34,083 nucleotides of DNA from Candidatus Kuenenia stuttgartensis (GCA_945904015.1 CAMDPK010000080.1:1-34083), one strand, 5' to 3'. Shown: positions 14,757 through 24,337, counted from the first letter of the stretch. Translations and numbers: made by a program. The notes: a model not told the origin generated them from the letters alone.

Positions 14757-16421
14757 ATGAAATCGCTTCGATCTTGGACTCAAGTCGGACTGCTGCTGGC
14801 CATCTCGACCTGGACCGCGCTGAACCCGGCGCACTCGGATGACCCCTTGCTGCCGACGGAGTCTGATCGTCCGGCCGCTGTCACCCCGGATGTCGCGTCC
14901 GACGAGGACTCGGCCCCGGTCACGGGAGCTGAATCGAAACCAGAGTCGAAGCCCGCAACCGAAGCGTTGAGCCCCGAACCGGAAAGCAATCTGCCCACCA
15001 CGACGGCGACGCCGCCCACCGGCGAGTCCAGCGTTCCCAAGCCGGAAGTCCCGATGGACATCGATTCGCAATTCGAGACGCCGATCGAGGTCAACCCGCA
15101 ACCCACGAATGGAAGTCCGCGTCCGTTGTTCTCCGGCCCGTCGACAACGAAGGTTCAAGCTCCAGTGAGCGAAGTCCCGAAGGTGCCGCAACCAGTTCCG
15201 GTTGTCGCCGCACCGGTCGATCCGCTCGTGAAGTTGGCCACGGACGCCGTTGAAGTCTCCAGCCGCCGCTACTTGACGGCCGACATGCACACGCCGTGGC
15301 AGATCATTCACGGATTGCTGGCCTATCGACAGGACTTTCAGCTCAAGCTCAAAGACAGCGACAAGAAAATCAACGCGATCGAGTGGGCCTCCAGCGGCGT
15401 CAATTTCCGTGGCGAGTCGCTGTTTCAGAAAACTCCATTCGGCGGCCGCGCGCATCCCTTCAGCCAGATTTTCTATTTTGAGGGTCATCCCACGCAGTTC
15501 ATGGCGTACTTGACCATGTGCCGCCTGCCGCCGTCGCATGAGTTCAAGACTGCCAGCGGCGAAGTCGTCACCGTTCAGGACATCATCAACAACGCCAAAA
15601 TGGAAGTGACTCGCGCACCCGACGTCGAGATGACTTGGACGCTGTGGGCGTTGGCTCACTACCTCGAACCGACCACGCAGTGGGTCAACAAGAATGGCGA
15701 GCATTGGAGCATGGAAGAATTACTCCGCGTGGAGTTGCGGAACGCGATCTACGACAGCCCGTGCGGTGGAACTCACAGCTTGTTCGCGATCGCGTACGCT
15801 CGCAACGCGCACTTGCAGTCGCGGCAACCATTGCGCGGCGTTTGGCTGGAAGCTGATCAGAAGATCCAACGCTTCATCGCCGAGGCCAAGGCACTGCAAA
15901 ACTCCGATGGCAGTTTCTCGAAGCACTATTTCAAGGGCCGAGATTTCAGCAGCGATTTCAACACGCGGATTACCGGTTCCGGTCACATGATTGAATGGCT
16001 GATGGTTGCTCTGCCGCAGTCACGTCTGTCGGAGCCGTGGGTTCAGAATGGGATTCGCTGTGTGGCTCAAGACCTGATCGACAATCGCCAACAGAACGCC
16101 GAATGCGGACCGCTGTACCACGCAGTCGATGGCTTGCAAATCTACCGCGAGCGGATGCAAATTGCCGCACGAGTCGCACAACGCACGTCCTCCGGCGCGA
16201 ACGGCTGGAAGGCTGCTCCCGGTGCTCAGTGGCCGCAACCCAAGACGCTCGTCAAAGCCGGACAGCACGAGGACTCGAACCTGGCGACGACCGAGATCCA
16301 ACCCAAATCCGCGTCATCGCTGCCAGTGAACACCTCGCGACCAGGCGTCGAGATCGTTGTGCCGAAACGGGTCCGCCCGGCGGTGACGGCCGAGAACCCC
16401 GCGAAGTCCACGCTCCGCTAG
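14757..16421 (+). CDS. secreted planctomycete protein of unknown function
   Basis: This 554-residue protein has a signal peptide (MKSLRSWTQVGLLLAISTW... to about ALNPAHSD), then a Pro/Glu/Ser/Thr-rich low-complexity linker (about 25-155). Its well-ordered domain (about 160-495) contains HTPWQIIHGLLAYRQDF, HPTQFMAYLTMCRLP, CGGTHSLFAIAYARNAHL and LQNSDGSFSKHYF. The helix-rich 'GGxHSL...' and 'NSDGSF' motifs suggest an alpha/alpha-toroid-like fold, but I cannot name a function. I recall similar proteins in planctomycete genomes with misleading names. The start is ATG 14757 with AGGAG 11 nt upstream; a reading from 14718 would mask the signal peptide. It converges with the next gene with only 12 nt between stops. 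Confidence 0.75.
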   Translation: MKSLRSWTQVGLLLAISTWTALNPAHSDDPLLPTESDRPAAVTPDVASDEDSAPVTGAESKPESKPATEALSPEPESNLPTTTATPPTGESSVPKPEVPMDIDSQFETPIEVNPQPTNGSPRPLFSGPSTTKVQAPVSEVPKVPQPVPVVAAPVDPLVKLATDAVEVSSRRYLTADMHTPWQIIHGLLAYRQDFQLKLKDSDKKINAIEWASSGVNFRGESLFQKTPFGGRAHPFSQIFYFEGHPTQFMAYLTMCRLPPSHEFKTASGEVVTVQDIINNAKMEVTRAPDVEMTWTLWALAHYLEPTTQWVNKNGEHWSMEELLRVELRNAIYDSPCGGTHSLFAIAYARNAHLQSRQPLRGVWLEADQKIQRFIAEAKALQNSDGSFSKHYFKGRDFSSDFNTRITGSGHMIEWLMVALPQSRLSEPWVQNGIRCVAQDLIDNRQQNAECGPLYHAVDGLQIYRERMQIAARVAQRTSSGANGWKAAPGAQWPQPKTLVKAGQHEDSNLATTEIQPKSASSLPVNTSRPGVEIVVPKRVRPAVTAENPAKSTLR

Positions 16422-16433
16422 TCCCTTGATTGT

Positions 16434-17741
16434 TCACTTTGGTGGATCGACTTGCAGCAGCGTGTACGGCACGAGGGCCAGCGAGTAAATGCGGCCGTCG
16501 CTGGTCTGAGCACAGCCGAGGTTGACGAATTTGGTCGTCGTCGTGCCATCGGGAAGTTTGATGATCCCGTAGTGCATCGGCAGAGGCTTGCCGTCCTTGT
16601 CCACGAACTCGGTGAAGTCCGGGTTTTTGATCGAGACAGGGCCGAGGTCGACCGGACCCGTTGAGCCGGGGCGATAGTGGACGTAGTGCAGCAAATTCAG
16701 GCCGGGAACTTCCTTCTCGAACCGGCCTCCCTCAGTGACGGCGGCGCAGACTTCGCCTGTGGGGCCGACGCACATGGCTCGACAGTCGACGGTCTTCTCG
16801 CCGGGGACCAACGTGCCGAGGCTGCGGCCGGGCAGCGTGTCGCCGGTGGCCGTCAAATCGTAGGCGTAGAGTTGATTCGTGCTCATCGGCAAGCAGTACA
16901 GCGTCTTGCCGTCGGGAGAGATGTCCCAGTTGATCGGGTGCCCTGTCGGCAGCGAGAGGTTCGATTCTTTGGTCGGCGGTTGTCCGTCGATGATCTGCTT
17001 CAGCCGTTCGAGCTTGTCGGTGTTGGGGTCGTACCGAGCAATCTCGCCGCCGAGGATCGGGTGGTACGCTCGTCCGAGGTGGTCGATCGAGATGAACGCG
17101 AAGATGTGATGGCAGTCCATCAGATCGCGATACGTCCCTTTCTCCAGATTCAAAACCATGAAGTGCGAGTCTTCCGGCTGCTTGTCCGCGCACGTCGAGA
17201 TGTACGCGATGCCGCGCGACTCGTCCGGCGTGATGCTGATGATGCCGTGATGCGGCACGGGAATCGGATAGACCTTGGTCTTGCCGGTCATCGGGTCGTA
17301 GACCATCGGATAGCCGCCGGGATAATCCTCCCACTTCTCGTTCTTGTCTTTCTCGGGATAGCCCTGCTTGGTGGCGAAGTAGATTTTGCCGCTGGCTCCG
17401 ACGTTGTTCCGCGTGTGGATTTTCGACTGCGCCGCAAAGCCGGTCGCGGTCGTGCCGATCTCTTTGTGCGTATCGACGACGATTTTCATTTGCTTGGTCG
17501 CCGGATCGAACTCGACCAGATACGAGCCGACGCCGTACTTCGCCGTGCCGATATAAAGCCGCCCATTCTTGCCGGCGACGATCGAGAAATAGCCGCTGCC
17601 TTGGTTCGTTGTCTCTTTTGGAATCGCATAGGCAGTGGCCGGCAACCAATTCAGCTTGGGTTCCTCGGCCGTTGCCGGCGAGAAGCAGAGTCCAGCCAAG
17701 AGGCACATTCCGAGAACACGCGAGCAAATCGGTGTGAACAT
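16434..17741 (-). CDS. secreted beta-propeller protein
   Basis: This 435-residue protein has a signal peptide (MFTPICSRVLGMCLLAG, cleavage near ATAEE). The rest is repeated blades with motifs such as NGRLYIGTAKYG, SGKIYFATKQGYP, RGIAYISTCAD, GRAYHPILGG and DGKTLYCLPMS, typical of YVTN/quinoprotein-like propellers. No haem-binding CxxCH or clear metal site is visible. A likely role is periplasmic or extracellular binding; the ligand is unknown. ATG 17741 follows AAGGAG with good spacing. It is on the same strand as the FG-GAP gene upstream, with a palindromic element between them. Confidence 0.8.
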   Translation of the reverse strand: MFTPICSRVLGMCLLAGLCFSPATAEEPKLNWLPATAYAIPKETTNQGSGYFSIVAGKNGRLYIGTAKYGVGSYLVEFDPATKQMKIVVDTHKEIGTTATGFAAQSKIHTRNNVGASGKIYFATKQGYPEKDKNEKWEDYPGGYPMVYDPMTGKTKVYPIPVPHHGIISITPDESRGIAYISTCADKQPEDSHFMVLNLEKGTYRDLMDCHHIFAFISIDHLGRAYHPILGGEIARYDPNTDKLERLKQIIDGQPPTKESNLSLPTGHPINWDISPDGKTLYCLPMSTNQLYAYDLTATGDTLPGRSLGTLVPGEKTVDCRAMCVGPTGEVCAAVTEGGRFEKEVPGLNLLHYVHYRPGSTGPVDLGPVSIKNPDFTEFVDKDGKPLPMHYGIIKLPDGTTTTKFVNLGCAQTSDGRIYSLALVPYTLLQVDPPK

Positions 17742-17779
17742 CAGCGGTCTCCTTCGGAAAAGTGTGACGCGGAAATGTC

Positions 17780-17884
17780 CGGCCGAAAGCCGTCAGCCGA
17801 AAGCCGATGGCCGCGATACCGTTTTTCCGAAGTCCTAAAAAACGGTATCACGGCTGTCGGCCGTCGGCGATCAGCACTCGGCCG
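17780..17884. repeat. inverted heptamer array with GATACCGTTTTT core
   Basis: Five 7-bp units of GCCGAAA type (17782-17816), a GATACCGTTTTT core ending at 17826, an 11-nt loop, the inverse core AAAAACGGTATC from 17838, and five inverse units (17848-17882) of TGTCGGC type. It lies between the FG-GAP gene and the beta-propeller gene, close upstream of the latter's start. The same family, with five left and five right units, lies in frame inside lhr (28039-28160). Confidence 0.9.
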
Positions 17885-17886
17885 GG

Positions 17887-19626
17887 TTACGGGTCGGATT
17901 TGATGACGAGGCGTTGATCGGCGGTGACGTTGCGACGTTCCCATTTGCCGCGACCGTGAGGTAACACGACTTCGATGTCGCACTTCTCAATCTCGCCGAG
18001 GCCGAAGTGCGCGATCGGTTCTTGGCCGGATGTGTAGCCGCAACTGGCGGTAATCTCTCTCGCTCCGAGCAACGCTTTCGGTTGGCCGAGTTGACCGGCG
18101 GGATAGATGCGAATGACAGCACCGATGCCAGTGCGATTCATTCTGACCTTCGCAGTTCCCTCGACCGCAACGTCCAGCCAACGGCCGCCGGGAGTTTCAT
18201 TCCGTAGCAGCATCGAGCGGGCGGTGACCCACCAGTTGGCGAGGAAGAAGTCCAAGCGGCCGTCGCGATCAAAGTCGCCGCTGGGGCCGGGAGCCGTGTA
18301 GATGATTTTCTTCTCGCGTTCGAGCTTGTCGAAGAACTCACCGGTGCCGGCCAGCTTGATGTCGTCGGGCGTGGGAAAATCGTTGACCGCCAAAGCGTCT
18401 TCACGGAAACGCGGCAAGCCGGTGGCGGGATCGACGCCGAGATTTTGGAAGATCACCGGATATGTCTTGCCTGCCGCGAACTTCACGATCGGTGTCGAGA
18501 TGTCCGGCCAGCCGTCGTTGTTGAAGTCCTGAATCTCGACGTGTGGAGCTTTCATCGGCAGTGGCTTCAGGCCGACCGATGACGTGACATCTTCAAACTT
18601 CGGGAGACCGTCCACGATCCCACGATGCAAATACAGCCGCACCGGCACTCCGCCGACGTGCCACGGCTGGCTGTAGTGATGCCCGATCAAAATGTCCGGC
18701 TGGCCGTCGCGATTCACGTCGGCGATGCAAACACCGCAGGTCGTGTCATCGAGCGTGTGAGTCGTGTAATCCCAAGTGAAGTCGGCGTGCGTCTTCGGCA
18801 GTTCGCGAAACGTTCCGCGACCGTCGTTGATGAAGAGGTGATTCCCCGGATCGCGTCCCGCTTTCAGCACGTCGCGGCCGGCGATGAAGAGGTCCGGCCA
18901 ACCGTCACCGGTCACGTCTCCGACCGCGACCCCCAAACCGGTCGCGAGTCCCGGCAAACCAACAGCAGCGGTCACGTCTTGAAACTTCAGGCCGCCGAGA
19001 TTTCGCAGCAGCTTCGTGCGGCCGGCACCCCCTTGATAGATGCACTCGCCGACTAGCAGATCGAGCAGACCATCGCCGTCGTAATCGAGCACCGTCGTGC
19101 TGCGACCCGCGAAGTCTCCGGTGACGGCCGGCCGCGATCCCGATTCGACCGACACATCGCTGAACCGTCCGCCGCCGTCGTTGCGGAACAGAAAGTTGGG
19201 AGCTCCGTAGTGCGGCTGCTTGTAGGCCGCCGCGTCGATCGCGTGATTCGACAGGTACAGATCGAGATCGCCGTCGTTGTCGAGATCGGCAAACACCGAC
19301 CCACTCGCTCGGCCGAACACTCGCAGCGCCGGCTGCTCATCGAGCGTGAACTTGCCGCGCACGTTGCGAAACAACTGATTCGGCTTCGAGTCATACGGAT
19401 GCCCGCCGAACGTCGAGACGTACAAATCGGGCCAGCCATCGCCGTCGATATCACCCCACGCCGCCGAATGCCCCGCGATCTTGCTGACGTGCGGAAACAA
19501 TCCCGCTTCGTCACCGACATCGCGGAAGACGAACTGCGCTTCAGCAAGGTTCGTCGTGCCGGTCAGCAGGACGCAGCCGCTGAACAGAGCTAGCCAGAAT
19601 CGACAGCAACTCGTTCTCACGATCAT
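17887..19626 (-). CDS. secreted FG-GAP/ASPIC-UnbV (CRTAC1-like) protein
   Basis: This 579-residue protein has a signal peptide (IVRTSCCRFWLALFSGCVLLT... to about AEAQF). FG-GAP/VCBS propeller repeats follow, each with a calcium-type D-x-D-x-D loop: DIDGDGWPDLY, DLDNDGDLDLY, DYDGDGLLDLL, DVTGDGWPDLF, DVNRDGQPDIL, DFNNDGWPDIS and DFDRDGRLDFF. The C-terminal ASPIC/UnbV module (about 495-579) includes GAVIRIYPAG and EPIAHFGLGE. Such proteins are exported and calcium-binding; their ligands are unknown. ATG 19626 is chosen since it lies 8 nt from AAGGAG; the adjacent GTG 19629 is possible. Confidence 0.9.
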   Translation of the reverse strand: MIVRTSCCRFWLALFSGCVLLTGTTNLAEAQFVFRDVGDEAGLFPHVSKIAGHSAAWGDIDGDGWPDLYVSTFGGHPYDSKPNQLFRNVRGKFTLDEQPALRVFGRASGSVFADLDNDGDLDLYLSNHAIDAAAYKQPHYGAPNFLFRNDGGGRFSDVSVESGSRPAVTGDFAGRSTTVLDYDGDGLLDLLVGECIYQGGAGRTKLLRNLGGLKFQDVTAAVGLPGLATGLGVAVGDVTGDGWPDLFIAGRDVLKAGRDPGNHLFINDGRGTFRELPKTHADFTWDYTTHTLDDTTCGVCIADVNRDGQPDILIGHHYSQPWHVGGVPVRLYLHRGIVDGLPKFEDVTSSVGLKPLPMKAPHVEIQDFNNDGWPDISTPIVKFAAGKTYPVIFQNLGVDPATGLPRFREDALAVNDFPTPDDIKLAGTGEFFDKLEREKKIIYTAPGPSGDFDRDGRLDFFLANWWVTARSMLLRNETPGGRWLDVAVEGTAKVRMNRTGIGAVIRIYPAGQLGQPKALLGAREITASCGYTSGQEPIAHFGLGEIEKCDIEVVLPHGRGKWERRNVTADQRLVIKSDP

Positions 19627-19719
19627 CACGCACGCTCCTTATTGGAAGGCGTCGGGGTCCGTGGCAACTCGAACAAGCTAGCAACGAAGAGGCGGTTGCT
19701 CCAGCAGTGAGAGTTGAAG

Positions 19720-22158
19720 TTACGCGAGCGGCGTCGATGATCCATCGGTCGCGACCTCCCAAGGCGTCCACACCAGGGCCACTTGGCTGATCGTGATGTC
19801 GGCCTTCTTCGGTTGCAGAGTGAGTTCTTCCAACTCAATCGAAGTGGGATCGACGTGAGCGGACAGCTTCTCGGTCTCGGCTTTGAATTCCGCATCGAGC
19901 GCGACCAGCCGCTGCTGCACAGCGTCGACATTGTCTTCGGCGAAGGCGATGTCGCCACGTTCCTTGGCCAGCTTGCCGGCCGAACGCGCGGCGGTGGCAG
20001 CTTTGCTGACGTTGGTCGCGCTCAACGTCTTCTTGCCGAGGAACGCTCCCAGAAGTGACGATCCGACGGTGAGCATTGTGCCCCACGTTTGCGACTTGGC
20101 TTGTTCTTCTTCTTTGACCTTGCGTTGCTCGGCCTTCCGAACTTGTTCTTGCAGTGCCGCAACCTTTGGAGCGTATTTCTGACGCAGCTTTTCGACGGCG
20201 AGGTCGCGTTCCTCGCGCAGCACTTGGCTGAGCCGCGATCGAAAGTCCCCTTCGTTTTCGTCCGCGCGAGAAATCGCTTTCGGCGATTTGCATTTCCAGA
20301 CGGTCAAGCGGTGGACTCGATAGAGATGGTCTTTCAGCGCGGTTGTCAGCGTCGCGTACTTCTTCGGCTTGGCGAGGTCAGCGGGAAGCGAAGCGAACGC
20401 GGCTCCATCGGTGGGGGTCTTTTCCAAGTCCGGCGGGCCGTCGTGTGACAGCTCGCCGTCGTCCCACGGGTCGAGCGAAATCTCATCGGCGACCGGAGCC
20501 AGGATCGAAACCGAGTCCCAGACATCGACGTCAGAGGTGCTCTTCACGAAGTGGGCTTTCCCGATGCCGAGCAGCGTCGGCCGATAGACGAACTTGTTGC
20601 CGGAGTCCGGTTCGCGGCGAGCGGGAATGAAGAATTCGACGATGTCCGGCGACAAGACGGGACGATGTTCGTTGACTCCGTCGGCCGAAGTCGCTTTCGA
20701 AGAGGCGGCGGCTTGGGATGCTGTTGCCGGCAGTTTTTCCCGGCGCGCACGCATCAGCAAATCAATCTGGTCGCGCGACAGCGGCCCGCGCAGATACGAC
20801 AGTGACCAGCGCGTTTGAAAAATGCTGGGCGCATCGTCGTGGACGTTGTTCATCACGAAGACTCGCTTGCCGAGTCCCGACAAGATCGAGTCCATCGCCG
20901 AGCGGTCGAAGCGCATGCCCGTCGAGGCGGAGGCTCCTTCGAGACCGTCCAGCACGCGGGCTTTATCACGTTCGGTCTGCAAGCGGCCGAGAAACCAGGT
21001 GCCGCAGTTCGACAGTCCCTTGTAGTCGAGATCCACCGGATTCTGCGTCGCCAGCACGACCCCCAGACCAAACGCGCGAGCTTGTTTGAGCAGCGTCAAC
21101 ATCGGCGTTTTCGAAGGTGGATTCGCCGTCGGCGGAAAGTAGCCGAAGACCTCATCCATGTAGAGCAGACAACGCAGACTGCTGGTCCCTGACTGCGACC
21201 GCATCCACGCCAGCACTTCATTGAGGAAGATCGTGACGAAAAACATTCGCTCGCTGTCGGACAGATGCGCAATCGACATGATCGACAGCCGTGGCTTGCC
21301 CTCCGCCGTCCAGAGCAAACGTTGAATGTCGAGTGCTTCGCCTTCCATCCAGGCCGAGAAGCCCGGCGACGCGAGCAGATTGTTGAGCGTCATTGCCAGC
21401 GTGAATCGTTCAGTCGCTGGATAAAACGTATCGAGGTCCAGCACTCCGACCTTTTTGAACGACGGCGATTGAATCTCGCGAATGAGCTGACCGAGATCGA
21501 GGTCTTTCTTTTCTCGCCAGGCACGGTCAAAGATGTTGGTCAGCAGGATGTGCTCGCGGCTGCGGATCGGGTCCGCGTCAATGCCGAGCAACGCCAGCAA
21601 GCCGGCAGCGGCGGCGTTGACTCGCTCACGCATCGCGTCGCTGTTGTCGAGCACCGCTTGCGACGGAGCACCAAACGACCGCACGACGGTCAGCGGCAAC
21701 CCGGCCTGACTGCCGGGCGTGTAGATCGCCACGTCGCACGACTCGCGAAAGGTCTTGATGCGCGAGGCGTCTTGATCCCACGCGGCGAGCCCCTCCTTCC
21801 AAGTCTTCGCCGACTCGGCCGCGAATTGATCGGGCGTCAGTCCGCGACGTGTCGCTTCGCTGGCATCAACCCACGGCCGAAAGTCATCTGCCTGCAATTT
21901 CGGAAATGTCAGCAGCAGATTTCCGAGATCCCCTTTCGGGTCAATGACGAGCGCGGGGACGCCATCGATCGCCGCCTCCTCCAGCAGACTCAAACACAAC
22001 CCGGTCTTGCCACTGCCCGTCATGCCGACGACGACCGCATGCGTCGTCAAATCCTTCGCGTCGTACAGCAGATAATCCGGCTTCGGCTGCTGAGTAGTCA
22101 GGTCAAAGTGTTTGCCGAGATAAAAGGCACCGAGCTTTTCATAGTCCTGACTGGCCAT
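19720..22158 (-). CDS. HerA-like/DUF87-type P-loop ATPase with coiled-coil tail
   Basis: This 812-residue ATPase of the HerA/FtsK group starts MASQDYEKLGAFYLGKHF. Walker A is GMTGSGKT (45-52), followed by VIDPKGDLGNLL. Walker B is LLYMDEVFGYFPP (about 335), and a sensor-like segment reads VLATQNPVDLDYKGLSNCGTWF in part. A hydrophobic and coiled-coil C-terminal part (about 640-780, with REERDLAVEKLRQKYAPKV) suggests oligomerisation or membrane contact. HerA relatives pump or translocate DNA or act in defence and repair. No NurA-type nuclease is nearby, so the role is open. ATG 22158 is favoured; a start further upstream would translate the palindromic repeat at 22214-22273 as a nonsense-like extension. 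It is divergent from the CoA-transferase gene. Confidence 0.85.
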   Translation of the reverse strand: MASQDYEKLGAFYLGKHFDLTTQQPKPDYLLYDAKDLTTHAVVVGMTGSGKTGLCLSLLEEAAIDGVPALVIDPKGDLGNLLLTFPKLQADDFRPWVDASEATRRGLTPDQFAAESAKTWKEGLAAWDQDASRIKTFRESCDVAIYTPGSQAGLPLTVVRSFGAPSQAVLDNSDAMRERVNAAAAGLLALLGIDADPIRSREHILLTNIFDRAWREKKDLDLGQLIREIQSPSFKKVGVLDLDTFYPATERFTLAMTLNNLLASPGFSAWMEGEALDIQRLLWTAEGKPRLSIMSIAHLSDSERMFFVTIFLNEVLAWMRSQSGTSSLRCLLYMDEVFGYFPPTANPPSKTPMLTLLKQARAFGLGVVLATQNPVDLDYKGLSNCGTWFLGRLQTERDKARVLDGLEGASASTGMRFDRSAMDSILSGLGKRVFVMNNVHDDAPSIFQTRWSLSYLRGPLSRDQIDLLMRARREKLPATASQAAASSKATSADGVNEHRPVLSPDIVEFFIPARREPDSGNKFVYRPTLLGIGKAHFVKSTSDVDVWDSVSILAPVADEISLDPWDDGELSHDGPPDLEKTPTDGAAFASLPADLAKPKKYATLTTALKDHLYRVHRLTVWKCKSPKAISRADENEGDFRSRLSQVLREERDLAVEKLRQKYAPKVAALQEQVRKAEQRKVKEEEQAKSQTWGTMLTVGSSLLGAFLGKKTLSATNVSKAATAARSAGKLAKERGDIAFAEDNVDAVQQRLVALDAEFKAETEKLSAHVDPTSIELEELTLQPKKADITISQVALVWTPWEVATDGSSTPLA

Positions 22159-22213
22159 CAGACATCCATTCGTTTGCGAATCGAAGAAGTGCGGCGGTGA
22201 TTCTATCGACAAC

Positions 22214-22273
22214 GTGGGGCAGGTTTTCAACCTGCCCGTCCAGACTGCCGGGCAGGTTGAAAACCTGCCCCAC
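22214..22273. repeat. 60-nt palindromic element, GTGGGGCAGG family
   Basis: Perfect 25-nt arms (22214-22238 and 22249-22273) flank a 10-nt spacer. It lies in the 133-nt divergent gap between the ATPase and CoA-transferase starts. It has the same 25-10-25 geometry as the two copies inside lhr. Confidence 0.95.
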
Positions 22274-22291
22274 AACTCTACATTTCGAGAC

Positions 22292-23065
22292 ATGCCAAAC
22301 TACACCCGCATGGAATTGATGATCTGCTCGGCCGCGCGTTGGCTGGAGGACGGCGCGATGGTCGTCGTCGGGACGGGTGCTCCGTGCGCGGCGGCGATGC
22401 TGGCTCAGAAGACGACCGCTCCGAATCTCACGCTGCTGTTCGAGGCAGGCGGCGTCGGGCCACTCTTGCCGAGAATGCCGATCAGCGTGGGAGACTCGCG
22501 CACATTTTATCGCGGGCTGATGGCCACCAGCATGGCCGACATCATGGAGACCTGTCAGCGCGGCATGGTCGATTACACATTCCTCGGCGGAGCACAGATC
22601 GACCAGTTCGGAAATCTGAACTCGACGCAGATCGGCAGCGACTATCAGCACCCGAAAGTGCGATTGCCGGGCAGCGGCGGAGCGAACGATCTCGGCTCGC
22701 TCTGCTGGAAAATTCTGGTCCTGACGCCTCACGACCGACGGCGGTTTGTCGAGCGGTGTGACTTCGTGACGACTCCCGGTTATCTGACTGGCCCCGGTGC
22801 TCGCGAGGCGGCCGGATTGCCGCCGGGGACGGGGCCGTACAAGGTCATCACCGATCTGGCCGTGCTCGGCTTCGACGACGCGACCAAGCGAATGCAGGTC
22901 GAATCGCTGCATCCGGGAATCACGCTTCAGGAAGTTCGCGATCGCACGGGATTCGAGTTGCTGGTGCGTGAGCCGCTCGAATCGACGCCCGCCCCTGAGC
23001 CGGCCACGCTGGAAATTCTGCGGAACGAGGTCGATCCCTTGCGTTACATCATCGGCCGAGGGTGA
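22292..23065 (+). CDS. CoA-transferase beta-type subunit (GctB/IpdB-like)
   Basis: This 257-residue protein is one subunit of a family I CoA-transferase. Landmarks are VVVGTGAPCAAAMLAQK, the LLFEAGGVGPLLP segment, where E51 matches the position of the catalytic glutamate in GctB-like proteins, FLGGAQIDQFGNLNST, and LPGSGGANDLGSL. It resembles the small subunit of glutaconate or ring-degrading (IpdB) CoA-transferases rather than SCOT. The alpha subunit normally adjacent is not in this window. ATG 22292 is chosen; upstream in frame lies only the palindromic repeat. A stem-loop element follows 26 nt after the stop. Confidence 0.85.
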   Translation: MPNYTRMELMICSAARWLEDGAMVVVGTGAPCAAAMLAQKTTAPNLTLLFEAGGVGPLLPRMPISVGDSRTFYRGLMATSMADIMETCQRGMVDYTFLGGAQIDQFGNLNSTQIGSDYQHPKVRLPGSGGANDLGSLCWKILVLTPHDRRRFVERCDFVTTPGYLTGPGAREAAGLPPGTGPYKVITDLAVLGFDDATKRMQVESLHPGITLQEVRDRTGFELLVREPLESTPAPEPATLEILRNEVDPLRYIIGRG

Positions 23066-23090
23066 GTCGTGGGTGGAGGTACAGATTGGC

Positions 23091-23152
23091 GAGCGGGGGA
23101 CGTCAGTCCTCCGAGAAGTCCTGAGGACTCGGAGGACTGACGTCCCCCGCTC
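23091..23152. repeat. palindromic element, GAGCGGGGGACGTC family
   Basis: Perfect 25-nt arms (23091-23115 and 23128-23152), starting GAGCGGGGGACGTCAGTCC, flank a 12-nt spacer that itself contains a small palindrome. It lies between the CoA-transferase gene and the secreted propeller gene on the same strand, and could terminate transcription. It resembles the other palindromes in form but not in sequence. Confidence 0.95.
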
Positions 23153-23258
23153 ACCAAAACGAACCACAACCGAGTCGTGGCCTCCTCGACGAAGCCTCAT
23201 TACGATGCCGTTCCATTTTTTGTGCCAAGTCCATTCGATTCCCTTCACGAGTTCATTC

Positions 23259-24104
23259 ATGTCGCGACACACGCTTTGGAATTTGGTGACGGTCCTGCTT
23301 GGATTGTTCGTCGCCCCCTCGCTGGTGCGAGCCGATGGCCTGCAATATCCGCTGACGGCGGTGGCTTCCGCCGATGGCAAGAGTCTGTTTATCGCCGATC
23401 TCAATGAGCCGGGCGTGTGGAAGTTGAGCGACGGCAAGTTGTCGGTGCTCTTTCAGGCATCGAAGAAATTTCGCACGCCGCTGAATCGAGTCCGCTGCGT
23501 CGGCCTGGACCGCAATGGCAAGTTGTTGGCGGGAGACTCATCGACTCGCGAGGTCTATCGCTTCGACGACGCGGGCCAACCGCAACCGTTGACGAACGGC
23601 GGCATCGGTATTCCGATGGATTTGGCCGTCGATCCAGACAACAACATCTTCGTGACGGACCTGGAATTGAAATGGATTTGGAAGATTCCCGCCGCGGGCG
23701 GCAAGGCCGAGAAGTTTGCCGAGGTCGAGGCTCCGCGCGGCATCACGATCGACGCCGACAAGAATCTGTGGGTCATCAACCACGGAAAGAATCAGCTCCT
23801 GCGAGTCACTCCCGACGCGAAAATCGAAGTCGTCGTCGAGGGCCGACCGTGGGGGTTCCCGCATGAAATTGAACTCGACAAAAACAAGACGGCGTTCGTC
23901 ACCGACGGCTACGGCAAATGCGTTTGGAAAGTGCCGCTCGGTGGGAAGCCGGAGAAACTCGTATCGGGCGAACCGCTGGTGAATCCGGTCGGGTTGACGT
24001 GGCAAGGGGAGACTCTGCTGGTGATCGACCCACGAACGAAGGGGGTGTTCGCCATCGACTCGAAAGGCAAACTTGCGGCTGTTCCAGCATCTGCCGAGAA
24101 GTAG
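23259..24104 (+). CDS. secreted NHL/SMP30-like beta-propeller
   Basis: This 281-residue protein has a signal peptide (MSRHTLWNLVTVLLGLFVAP, cleavage near VRADG). Repeated blades follow (ADGKSLFIADLNEPGVWKL, RNGKLLAGDSSTREVYRF, PDNNIFVTDLELKWIWKI, ADKNLWVINHGKNQLLRV), typical of NHL/SMP-30-like propellers. It probably acts in the periplasm as a binding or lactonase-like protein; catalytic residues cannot be assigned. ATG 23259 gives the proper signal peptide; reading further upstream in this frame crosses the repeat at 23091. The next gene is a cytochrome on the same strand, 233 nt away. Confidence 0.85.
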   Translation: MSRHTLWNLVTVLLGLFVAPSLVRADGLQYPLTAVASADGKSLFIADLNEPGVWKLSDGKLSVLFQASKKFRTPLNRVRCVGLDRNGKLLAGDSSTREVYRFDDAGQPQPLTNGGIGIPMDLAVDPDNNIFVTDLELKWIWKIPAAGGKAEKFAEVEAPRGITIDADKNLWVINHGKNQLLRVTPDAKIEVVVEGRPWGFPHEIELDKNKTAFVTDGYGKCVWKVPLGGKPEKLVSGEPLVNPVGLTWQGETLLVIDPRTKGVFAIDSKGKLAAVPASAEK

Positions 24105-24337
24105 ACTGCTGGCCGATCCGCTCGCCAAATTCCGCCGATCGAGAAGCCATGAATCGACTGCCGAGAAGCGAGGAGTTCGGGCGGATGCCACGACGAAGTT
24201 TCGGCGAGTCTCCAAGCTTTTTGATTCCGAACGGCGTATTCTCCAAACTCAGCGAAACAACATGACCCGAAGGATCGAATCGTGCTTTCTTCGCCGCGAA
24301 CGAAGCTGGCGTCGAACACGGTTTGTGGAACCTCTTG

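Noticed and set aside
14509..14760. Small + strand open frame before the secreted protein
   Set aside because: No start-proximal ribosome site, no family, and it runs through the region just before a well-supported start.
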